A stretch of DNA of 7,304 nt from assembly GCA_937981305.1 (NCBI GenBank), contig CALJPB010000202.1:1-7304 (forward strand). The letters run 5' to 3'. How positions within the stretch are numbered: position 1 is the first letter of the stretch; each line of letters starts with the position of its first letter. The position numbers and the translations under genes are program-made. Of this stretch, positions 1 through 6,032 are shown one piece after another. Below the pieces are notes generated by a model, which saw nothing but the letters and a program-made list of their open reading frames with translations, made no database searches and was not told the DNA's origin. The DNA is from an uncultured Selenomonas sp. (lineage in GTDB: Bacteria > Bacillota > Negativicutes > Selenomonadales > Selenomonadaceae).

Positions 1-823
1 TCGACAGCTCATGATTGGCAGGGCAGGTGTATTTTACACAGTTTTCGAGGTCCGTGGATGCCATCTCACCAACGGTCATCATATCGTCAATGCCGGCGTT
101 TTGCACAAGTTCGCGCAGATATTCGTGGATATGCGGCCCGTCGGCAAAAAGCCGCCGTCCCAGTCCCTTGGTATCATCTGCAAAAACCTCCGGTTTGGCG
201 ATGAGGTTGATGACATCAAAGCGGAATCCGGCCACGCCCCGCGCCTTCCAAAACCGCACCACATTGGCGAGTTCTTCCCGCACGCGGGGATTCGTCCAAT
301 CCAAATCCGGCTGACTTACATCGTGCAAATGCAGATACCATTTGCGTAGGCGCGGCTCCCACTGCCACGCGCTGCCGCCGAAAGCGCACTGCCAGTTGGT
401 CGGCGGCTCACCCGGGTCGTCCGCGCTTTTTTTATTGCGGCCGTCACGCAGGATATAGTAGCGTTGGTATTTTTCATCGCCGGACAGCGCCCGCTGAAAC
501 CACGCGTGCTGGTCGGACGTGTGGCACAGCACCATGTCCAGCATGATTTTAAGCCCCTTGGCATCGGCGGCCTGCACCAGTGCATCAAAATCCGCCATGG
601 TGCCGAAGTGAGGGTCGATGTCCAGGTAATCCGCTACATCATAACCGTTGTCCTTTTGCGGCGAGACGAAAAAGGGGGTAAGCCAAAGGTAGTCCACGCC
701 CATATCCGCTAAATAATCCAGCTTTTCGGCAACGCCCCGCAGATCCCCCATACCGTCCCCGTTGGAGTCCTTGAAGGACTTCGGATAAATCTGATAAACC
801 ACTTTGTTCTTGAAGTCTGCCAT
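1..823 (-). CDS. treC: Trehalose-6-phosphate hydrolase (GH13), C-terminal part outside window
   Basis: Cytoplasmic glycoside hydrolase family 13 enzyme expected to split trehalose 6-phosphate, made by PTS import of trehalose, into glucose and glucose 6-phosphate. The 274 visible residues cover the N-terminal half of the (beta/alpha)8 barrel; the family usually has about 540-560 residues, so the left edge cuts it. Visible signatures are QIYPKSFKDSNGDGMGDLRG near residue 11, region I DMVLCH (96-101), FGGSAWQW (148-155), region II GFRFDVIN with the nucleophile Asp203, and region III VGEM with the acid/base Glu253. The start at 823 is preceded by GGGGAGG at good spacing. It follows treB on the same strand after 74 bases, and treR is divergent, which favours TreC over a generic oligo-1,6-glucosidase. 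Odd point: region I has Cys100 where GH13 members nearly always have Asn. No stop or frameshift occurs in the visible part. Confidence 0.93.
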   Translation of the reverse strand, partial: MADFKNKVVYQIYPKSFKDSNGDGMGDLRGVAEKLDYLADMGVDYLWLTPFFVSPQKDNGYDVADYLDIDPHFGTMADFDALVQAADAKGLKIMLDMVLCHTSDQHAWFQRALSGDEKYQRYYILRDGRNKKSADDPGEPPTNWQCAFGGSAWQWEPRLRKWYLHLHDVSQPDLDWTNPRVREELANVVRFWKARGVAGFRFDVINLIAKPEVFADDTKGLGRRLFADGPHIHEYLRELVQNAGIDDMMTVGEMASTDLENCVKYTCPANHELS

Positions 824-849
824 CGTGTTTTCCTCCCCATACATCAGAG

Positions 850-891
850 GCAGGGGGCATCGTCATGTGTTTGACGATGCTCCTGCTTTTT
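850..891. other. Strong treB-treC intergenic hairpin (terminator-like on + strand)
   Basis: A 9-bp perfect stem GCATCGTCA/TGACGATGC (857-865 with 872-880) has a 6-base loop. It is extended, past a 2x1 internal loop, by a 5-bp stem GCAGG/CCTGC (850-854 with 882-886). On the + strand five T follow at 887-891, the shape of a Rho-independent terminator, but no + strand gene lies upstream. In the tre mRNA (- strand) the hairpin starts 12 bases after the treB stop and has no U-tract, so it would act as an mRNA-stabilising or processing structure rather than a terminator. Confidence 0.7.
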
Positions 892-897
892 GTCTGC

Positions 898-2574
898 TCA
901 ATATGATGCGATCACCGTTTCGCCGGTTTTGCCGGCCATACCCGTGTGGAAGGAAAAGGTCTCCACGCCGTTTTTGTTGGTGCGGATCGCCAGCCCCTCG
1001 CCGACAATGCCTTCTGAGAAAACGCCGTCGCCCACTTCTTTGAGAGAAATTACCTCCCCGTCCAGGAACGCCGTGAAGTCATGCTCCCTTTCCATTGCGT
1101 TTCCTGTCACATTCTCCTCTGCAGCGGCAGCTTCTGCTGCTTCGGACTGTGCCTGCTTGTCGATGCCCTTCTTTTTGCCCACAATAACCGTCAGGACAAA
1201 GGGGACTGCGATGGCGACCATCATAGCCATTGCAAATGTGGGCATGGTCTGGGGCTGCATGGAGAGGATGCCGGGGATGCCGCCCACGCCGATGGCGTTG
1301 GCCGTGGTGCTCGTGGAGACGCAGAGGACAGCGGCGCAGGCCGAGCCGGTCATGCCGCAGATAAAGGGGAAGAAGTACTTGAGGTTGACACCGAAAATCG
1401 CCGGTTCCGTCACGCCCAGATAGCAGGAAACCCACGCGGGGACATTGACTTCCTGCGCGGATGCATTGCCTCGCTGCAGGTACATCATGCCCAGTACGGC
1501 ACTGCCTTGGGCGATGTTGGATAGGGCGATCATCGGCCAAAGCATGGTGCCGTGATAGTCGGCAATCAGCTGCAAGTCAATGGCGTTGGTCATGTGATGC
1601 AGACCGGTGATAACGAGCGGCGCATAGATGAAGCCGAAGATGGCGCCGAACACCTCACGGAAGGAGCCGGTGATGCCGCTGAACACGACGCTGGAAATCA
1701 CCGAACCAACTGCCCAACCAATCGGCCCCAGGACGAAATGCGTCGCGCATACTGCCAGCACCAGACTGCAGAAGGGAACCACAATCATCTGCACCACCGA
1801 GGGCACGAGTCACTTGAAGAAGCGTTCCAAATAAACCAAGGTCAAGGCCGCCAAGATCGCCGGGAGCACCTGCGCCTGATAGCCAATCATGTCCACCGTG
1901 AAGTACCCGAAATCCCAGTGAGGAATCTTGTCTATGGGCGTTGTCGCTACGGCGTAAGCATTCAACAGCTGCCCTGATACAAGGGTCAGACCGAGAATGA
2001 TGCCAAGGATGGGGGTGCCGCCCATCTTTCGCACTACCGACCAGCAGATACCGACGGGTATGCCCACATGGAATACCGCCTCGCCGATGAGCTAGAGAAA
2101 ATGATCCACGCCCGCCCAGAATTGGCTCAGCTCCACCAAGGTCTTGGTTCCGTTCTCGAATAGGTAAAGCTGATCGATGCAGTTGCGGAAACCGAGGATA
2201 AGTCCCCCGGTGATGATCGCGGGAATGAGCGGTGCGAAAATCTCTGCGGCGATGGCCGCTGCCCGCTGCAAGATATTCTGGTTCCGCTGCGCCGCTTGTT
2301 TCACGGCATCCTTGGACACGCCCTCGATTCCGGCCACGTCCATGAAGTCCTTGTAGAACTCCGCGACCGTGTTCCCAATGATGACCTGAAACTGCCCTGC
2401 CTGTGTAAAGCTGCCCTTTACTGCTTTCATGGCCTCGATGCGCTTGACATCGGCCTTCTTAGGGTCGCCAAGAACAAAGCGCATCCGCGTCATGCAGTGA
2501 GAGACGGCGGCAATGTTGTCCTTGCCGCCCACCAGTTCCAGAAGCTCTCTGGAATCCTCCGTGTACTTCCCCAT
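898..2574 (-). pseudogene. treB: Trehalose PTS transporter EIIBC(A), interrupted by two in-frame stops
   Basis: Membrane permease of the phosphotransferase system that would import trehalose and phosphorylate it to trehalose 6-phosphate. The start at 2574 has AGGAGG upstream. Order of domains: EIIB (about residues 1-85) with the phosphorylated Cys27 in AAVSHCMTRMRF; EIIC (about 105-470), hydrophobic, with YAPLVITGLHHMTNAIDLQL and GVTEP (387-391); a linker rich in Ala/Glu; then a EIIA remnant (about 494-558). The frame is constant over 558 codons but is cut by TAG at 2094-2092 (codon 161, DHFL-stop-LIGEAVFH) and TGA at 1812-1810 (codon 255, ERFFK-stop-LVPSVVQM). The first matches a Trp position in TreB proteins as I recall them (TGG to TAG). 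The product would be a 160-residue EIIB plus one or two membrane segments, so transport should fail without suppression. The EIIA part lacks the segment carrying one active-site His. The otherwise intact frame suggests recent loss or sequence error. Confidence 0.85.
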
Positions 2575-2603
2575 GATGTGTTCTCCTCCTGTTGTCTTGC
2601 AAA

Positions 2604-2617
2604 CTTGTCTATACAAG
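2604..2617. promoter_or_regulatory. TreR operator O1 (treB leader)
   Basis: CTTGTCTATACAAG, with perfect 5-bp arms CTTGT/ACAAG. It closely resembles the TTGTATATACAA-type operator known for B. subtilis TreR and the TGT...ACA pattern of GntR-family sites. It lies just downstream of the predicted treB start site, a position that would block elongation or initiation. The assignment to TreR rests on the repeat count and the adjacent repressor gene. Confidence 0.75.
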
Positions 2618-2629
2618 ACTGATAAAAAT

Positions 2630-2658
2630 AAAATAACACACTTGTCTATACAAGTAAA
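2630..2658 (-). promoter_or_regulatory. Predicted treB-treC promoter
   Basis: On the - strand, TTTACT (2658-2653) and TATTTT (2635-2630) are separated by 17 bases. Each matches the sigma-70 consensus at 4 of 6 positions. Operator O2 fills the spacer and O1 follows the expected start near 2624, as expected of a repressed promoter. The surrounding A/T-rich stretch offers alternative -10 boxes, so the exact position is uncertain. Confidence 0.45.
2640..2655. promoter_or_regulatory. TreR operator O2 (treB promoter)
   Basis: ACTTGTCTATACAAGT, with the same 14-base core as O1 and arms extended to 6 bp. It is the most symmetric of the three copies and lies between the predicted -35 and -10 boxes of treB, so bound repressor would exclude RNA polymerase. 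Its centre is 37 bases from that of O1. Confidence 0.78.
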
Positions 2659-2714
2659 GATAGGAAGAAATGTTTTGAATAAAATTTTTCATCATAGAAA
2701 TTGCTGATTCATGC

Positions 2715-2743
2715 TTTACGTTTTCGCTTGTATTATTTATACT
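2715..2743 (+). promoter_or_regulatory. Predicted treR promoter
   Basis: TTTACG (2715-2720) and TATACT (2738-2743) are separated by exactly 17 bases; the -10 box matches the consensus at 5 of 6 positions. The start site would fall near 2750, inside operator O3, implying autoregulation of treR. Confidence 0.6.
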
Positions 2744-2745
2744 AA

Positions 2746-2759
2746 GCTGTATAGACAAG
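2746..2759. promoter_or_regulatory. TreR operator O3 (treR start site)
   Basis: Read on the - strand this is CTTGTCTATACAGC, 12 of 14 identical to O1 and O2 and in the opposite orientation. It covers the predicted treR transcription start and ends just before the treR ribosome-binding site. Its centre is 105 bases from that of O2, close to ten helical turns. Confidence 0.65.
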
Positions 2760-2773
2760 AAAGGATGAGTGGA

Positions 2774-3502
2774 ATGCCGGCGGCAAAGTTTGAGATTATC
2801 TACAAGGACTTGAAAAAAAAAATAGAGGAAAACATCTATCCCGCCGAAGCGGTGTTTCCCTCTGAGAACGAACTGACGGAGGCGTATGGCTGCTCCCGTG
2901 CCACGCTGCGCCGCGCTCTGGCTCGTCTCATCGAGCAGGGCTATATCCAGGCCGGGCAGGGGCGGAGGATGCGGGTGATATATCAGCCGACGGAGCAAAA
3001 CGAGTTTATGATCGGCGGCATTGAATCCTTCCGTGAAGCCGCTGCCCGCAATCACTTTCAGGCGGTTACCCGCGTCATTCATTTTGCCGAGGACGTTGTA
3101 GATGAAAAAACTTCAAAAAAAACAGGACTTCCCTTGGGCAGCGACATCTATCATGTACGCCGCATCCGCTATCTGGATGGAAAAGCCTTGATTCTGGATA
3201 TCAATCTGTTTCTGCGTGAGGCAGTGCCCCATCTCACCCCGGAAATTGCTTCCCGCTCCATCTATGACTACATAGAAAACGATCTGGGTATGGTCATCGT
3301 CACCAGCCGCCGCCGCATGACGGTGGAGTATGCTGCCGATTTGGATATGCACTGGCTGGAAATGGGGGACTACAACTGTCTGGCCGTGGTCAGTGGGAGA
3401 ACGTACAATGCCGAGGGCATACAGTTCGAGTACACGCAGTCCCGCCATCACCCGGAGTATTTTTGCTTTGAGGACACGGCTGTCAGGAGACGATCTAGGT
3501 AG
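2774..3502 (+). CDS. treR: Trehalose operon repressor, GntR family with UTRA domain
   Basis: Cytoplasmic DNA-binding repressor of the tre genes; in B. subtilis the homologue is released from DNA by trehalose 6-phosphate. It has 242 residues, the usual length for TreR. The N-terminal winged helix-turn-helix includes FPSENELTEAYGCSRATLRR (residues 28-47) followed by the wing GYIQAGQGRRMRV. The C-terminal UTRA ligand domain (about 80-238) includes SDIYHVRRIRYLDGKALILD, SIYDYIENDLG and TQSRHHPEYFCFED. The start at 2774 is chosen because AAGGA ends 8 bases upstream; the ATG at 2765 overlaps that site and the ATG at 2711 lies upstream of the predicted promoter. It is divergent from treBC with shared operators. 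A run of ten A at 2813-2822 within codons 14-17 is a possible slippage site. The gene looks intact. Confidence 0.93.
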   Translation: MPAAKFEIIYKDLKKKIEENIYPAEAVFPSENELTEAYGCSRATLRRALARLIEQGYIQAGQGRRMRVIYQPTEQNEFMIGGIESFREAAARNHFQAVTRVIHFAEDVVDEKTSKKTGLPLGSDIYHVRRIRYLDGKALILDINLFLREAVPHLTPEIASRSIYDYIENDLGMVIVTSRRRMTVEYAADLDMHWLEMGDYNCLAVVSGRTYNAEGIQFEYTQSRHHPEYFCFEDTAVRRRSR

Positions 3503-3547
3503 GCGAAGTAAGTAATCAACTGCATTCATCTGCGGCAAGCCGCTCGC

Positions 3548-3568
3548 TTGTCAATTTTTCCTTGACAA
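3548..3568. repeat. Inverted repeat over the tRNA promoter -35 box
   Basis: TTGTCAA (3548-3554) and TTGACAA (3562-3568) are perfect reverse complements separated by TTTTTCC. The right arm contains the whole TTGACA -35 box of the tRNA-Ser promoter. It could be an operator or chance; no regulator is indicated. Confidence 0.45.
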
Positions 3569-3590
3569 TCTCCATACGTTCTGTTAATAT
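3562..3590 (+). promoter_or_regulatory. Promoter of tRNA-Ser
   Basis: A perfect -35 box TTGACA (3562-3567), a 17-base spacer and TAATAT (3585-3590) as -10 box. Transcription would start near 3597, leaving a leader of about 26 bases before the tRNA. It is the best promoter match I found in the window, as expected for a tRNA gene. It may also serve the downstream permease operon. Confidence 0.75.
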
Positions 3591-3622
3591 AACTCATGTC
3601 GCAGATGACGAAAAAAGAATAT

Positions 3623-3713
3623 GGAGTGGTACTCAAGAGGCTGAAGAGGACGGTTTGCTAAATCGTTAGAGTGGGTAACCGCTGCGAGAGTTCGAATCTC
3701 TCCCACTCCGCCA
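3623..3713 (+). tRNA. tRNA-Ser (anticodon GCU, reads AGC/AGU), CCA encoded
   Basis: A complete class II tRNA. The acceptor stem GGAGTGG (3623-3629) pairs with CCACTCC (3703-3709), followed by discriminator G and an encoded CCA (3711-3713). The anticodon stem ACGGT/ATCGT encloses the loop TTGCTAA with GCT at 3657-3659. The long variable arm has the stem GTGG-GTAA-CCGC (3671-3682), typical of serine tRNAs. The T arm is GAGAG-TTCGAAT-CTCTC. A good promoter lies upstream and a terminator 10 bases downstream. Confidence 0.97.
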
Positions 3714-3723
3714 TTTTTGTTCT

Positions 3724-3750
3724 AAGCCTTATCGGGCTTTTTTTGTTTTT
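3724..3750 (+). terminator. Rho-independent terminator after tRNA-Ser, in the permease leader
   Basis: AAGCCT (3724-3729), loop TATC, GGGCTT (3734-3739), a 6-bp stem with one G-U pair, runs into a T-rich tract to 3750 that is broken by one G. It ends directly at the AAGGAG of the permease gene. The stem is short, so partial read-through is plausible. Confidence 0.75.
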
Positions 3751-3764
3751 AAGGAGATGTTTAC

Positions 3765-5099
3765 ATGGAGATGCAGGGCACGCCGCCGTCCTTTATCGAG
3801 CGGTATTTCAAGATACGGGAGAAGGGCTCGTCCGTCCGCACGGAACTCATTGCGGGTCTGACGACCTTTATCGCAATGGCGTACATTCTCTTCGTCAACC
3901 CGAACATTCTTGCCGATGCGGGGATTCCGAAGGATGCGGCGATTGCCTCGACGATCTGGATCGCCGCGCTTGCCTCGATGGCGATGGGGGTCTTTGCGAA
4001 CTATCCCGTCGCACTCGCGCCCGGCATGGGGCTCAACGCATTCTTTGCCTACTATGTCTGCGGTGTGCTCGGACTGCACTGGACGGTCGCGCTCGGTGCG
4101 GTTTTCTTCTCGGGTGTGCTCTTCCTCATTCTGACGGTCGGCGGGATTCGACAGGCGATCATCAACGCCGTGCCGCGCGATCTGAAGCTCGCAATCAGCG
4201 TCGGTATTGGCCTTTTTATTGCATTCATCGGACTCAAGGGCACGGGGCTGATTGTCGAGAACTCCGCGACGTATGTTTCGCTCGGTCATGTGACCGCACC
4301 GACGACGCTGCTCTCGCTGTTCGGTCTGCTCTTTACGGCAGCACTCATGGCACGCAATGTACACGGCTCGATTCTCATTGGCATCTTTGTCACGACAGTG
4401 CTTGCGATGGTGCTCGGCATGACCCCCGCGCCACAGGGGCTTGGCGATATCGTCAGCACGTCGCTGCCGCACATGGGCGGGACGTTTGGTCAGCTCGACC
4501 TTGCAGGGGCATGGAACTACGGTCTTGTCTCGATCATCTTCACGTTCACAGTGGTGGAGCTCTTCGATAATATGGGGACGCTGATCGGCCTTACGACGAA
4601 GGCGAAGATGGTGAAACCTGATGGGCATATCGAAAACATCGACAAGGCTCTGACGACGGATGCGGTCGGTACGATGGTGTCCGCCGTGTTTGGTACGTCC
4701 ACGGTTACGTCCTACATCGAGAGTGCGGCAGGCATTGCCGCCGGCGGCCGCACGGGGCTTACGGCGCTCGCGGCTGGGGTACTTTTCCTTGCAGCTCTCC
4801 TCTTTACGCCGCTGATCGGGCTTGTGCCCGCATTTGCAACGGCTCCCGCGCTCATCCTCGTCGGCGCACTGCTCATGTCCGAGGTCGGCAAGATTGACTT
4901 CTCGGACTTCACGAACGCACTTCCCGCATTCCTCACAATCATCATGATGCCGCTCACGTCGAGCATTGCGAACGGTTTTGCATTCGGCTTTATCAGCTAC
5001 ACGGTGATGAAGCTCTTCGCGGGGCAGTATAAGAAGGTCAGCTGGATCATGTATCTGGTCTCGATCGCGTTCCTCATCAATCTGGCACTTCGTTCGTAA
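3765..5099 (+). CDS. NCS2/AzgA-type purine base (adenine/guanine/hypoxanthine) permease
   Basis: Inner-membrane importer of purine bases, probably proton-driven, of the AzgA/PbuG/PbuO branch (COG2252). It has 444 residues, normal for the family, with repeated hydrophobic segments throughout. Signatures: the N-terminal VRTELIAGLTTFIAMAYILF (residues 24-43), ALAPGMGLNAFFAYY (83-97), NMGTLIGLTTKA in the middle, and TSTVTSYIESAAGIAAGGRT, the substrate-site region of this branch. Which purine is carried cannot be told from the sequence. AAGGAG ends 8 bases before the start at 3765. It heads a rightward run of four genes; the next start is 21 bases after its stop. There is no visible promoter between the upstream terminator and its ribosome-binding site. 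Leucine codons favour CTC, unlike the CTG preference of the tre genes. Confidence 0.93.
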   Translation: MEMQGTPPSFIERYFKIREKGSSVRTELIAGLTTFIAMAYILFVNPNILADAGIPKDAAIASTIWIAALASMAMGVFANYPVALAPGMGLNAFFAYYVCGVLGLHWTVALGAVFFSGVLFLILTVGGIRQAIINAVPRDLKLAISVGIGLFIAFIGLKGTGLIVENSATYVSLGHVTAPTTLLSLFGLLFTAALMARNVHGSILIGIFVTTVLAMVLGMTPAPQGLGDIVSTSLPHMGGTFGQLDLAGAWNYGLVSIIFTFTVVELFDNMGTLIGLTTKAKMVKPDGHIENIDKALTTDAVGTMVSAVFGTSTVTSYIESAAGIAAGGRTGLTALAAGVLFLAALLFTPLIGLVPAFATAPALILVGALLMSEVGKIDFSDFTNALPAFLTIIMMPLTSSIANGFAFGFISYTVMKLFAGQYKKVSWIMYLVSIAFLINLALRS

Positions 5100-5120
5100 C
5101 GCGCGGGGAGGGGCTTGCAA

Positions 5121-6032
5121 ATGAAACGATGGCTTGCATCCGTCCTTGCGGGCGCAGTGCTTATCGCAGCACAGTTTTTCGCGGGCTGCACGGCTGCACC
5201 CGCCTCCGATGCCTCCAAACAGGCAACGCAGGGAGAGATCACCGTCAAGGTGCTGAACATCGGGCAGGGCGACTCCATTCTCATCCAGACGGGGGAGAAG
5301 ACGGTGCTCGTCGATACGAGTGATGTGGACGAGCGCGACAAGCTGCGTACGGAGCTGAAAAAGGCGGATGTCAAGAAAATTGACACAATCATCCTCACGC
5401 ACCCGCACGCCGATCACATCGGCGGCATGGATGTCCTGCTCGACGAGTATACGGTCGGTATGGTCTATGACAATGGGATGCCCTCGACTTCGAAGCTTTA
5501 CCTCGGCTATGTGAAAAAGCTCAAGGAGAAGAAGATCGAGCGCAAGGGACTCGTCGCGGGCGACCGTGTCGATCTCGGCGGCGGAGCCGTGTTCGAGGTG
5601 CTTGGTCCCTCGGCGCAGCTGGTCAAGGAGGGAAATGTCAAGGGGTACAAGCATGACCCGAACAACGAGTCCGTAGTCGGGCGGCTGGTCTTTGGCGATT
5701 TCTCCATGATGCTCACGGGCGATGCGGAGAAGAAGGAGGAAGAGGCCATCCTTGCGGTGGATAGTGCCAATGTGAAGAGCACGATTCTGAAATCCGGACA
5801 CCACGGCAGCAAGACCTCCTCCTCGGCGGACTTCCTGCGTGCGGTTCAGCCCGAGGCCGCACTCATCTCCTGCGGGGTGAACAATGACTACGGGCATCCG
5901 CACAAGGAGACAATGAAGAAGTACCACGCACTGAACATCCCGATCTATGTGACAGCAGAGAACGGGACGATCACGGTGACGAGTGACGGAAAGACCTACA
6001 AGATTGTACCCGAACGGGGGGAGAAACAATGA
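5121..6032 (+). CDS. ComEC/Rec2-like metallo-beta-lactamase-fold lipoprotein
   Basis: Exported metal-dependent hydrolase of the MBL fold, related to the C-terminal domain of the DNA-uptake protein ComEC, for which nuclease activity has been proposed. It has 303 residues. The start at 5121 follows GGGGAGGGG at 7 bases; an upstream TTG at 5115 is less likely. The N terminus is a lipoprotein-type signal (KR, hydrophobic stretch, FFAGC with lipid-carrying Cys22), so it should be anchored at the cell surface or envelope. The MBL core begins at VKVLNIGQGDSILIQT. Metal ligands are visible: THPHADH (His94, His96, Asp98, His99), LTGDAEK (Asp201) and SGHHGSKTSSS (His227 and His228); NDYGHPH near the end is typical of the ComEC-like group. 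It overlaps the next gene by ATGA. The natural substrate is unknown; DNA is a family-based guess. Confidence 0.88.
   Translation: MKRWLASVLAGAVLIAAQFFAGCTAAPASDASKQATQGEITVKVLNIGQGDSILIQTGEKTVLVDTSDVDERDKLRTELKKADVKKIDTIILTHPHADHIGGMDVLLDEYTVGMVYDNGMPSTSKLYLGYVKKLKEKKIERKGLVAGDRVDLGGGAVFEVLGPSAQLVKEGNVKGYKHDPNNESVVGRLVFGDFSMMLTGDAEKKEEEAILAVDSANVKSTILKSGHHGSKTSSSADFLRAVQPEAALISCGVNNDYGHPHKETMKKYHALNIPIYVTAENGTITVTSDGKTYKIVPERGEKQ

Noticed and set aside
1081..1977. Several open frames on the + strand opposite treB
   Set aside because: They are shadows of the treB coding frame; they have no ribosome-binding sites and no family signatures.
898..2574. Altered genetic code (TGA or TAG read as an amino acid) as the explanation for the treB stops
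   Set aside because: Two different stop codons would need reassignment, Trp is encoded by TGG throughout, and the other genes end normally at TAA, TAG or TGA where the proteins should end.
2712..2726. Possible CcpA (cre) site over the treR promoter, reading CGAAAACGTAAAGCA on the - strand
   Set aside because: It has at least two mismatches to the usual cre consensus and the presence of CcpA in this organism is unknown.
3532..3559. GCGG-CAAG-CCGC followed by a later T5 as a treR terminator
   Set aside because: The stem is only 4 bp and the T run is 11 bases away, so it does not fit a Rho-independent terminator. No other treR terminator is visible.
3690..3713. tRNA 3' end as an attachment site for an integrated element
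   Set aside because: No integrase gene and no second copy of the tRNA 3' end are present; the downstream genes are ordinary chromosomal functions.
3671..4570. An open frame of 299 codons on the + strand starting inside the tRNA
   Set aside because: It is out of frame with the clearly recognised permease, has a Cys/Arg/His-rich composition without motifs, and begins within the tRNA variable arm.
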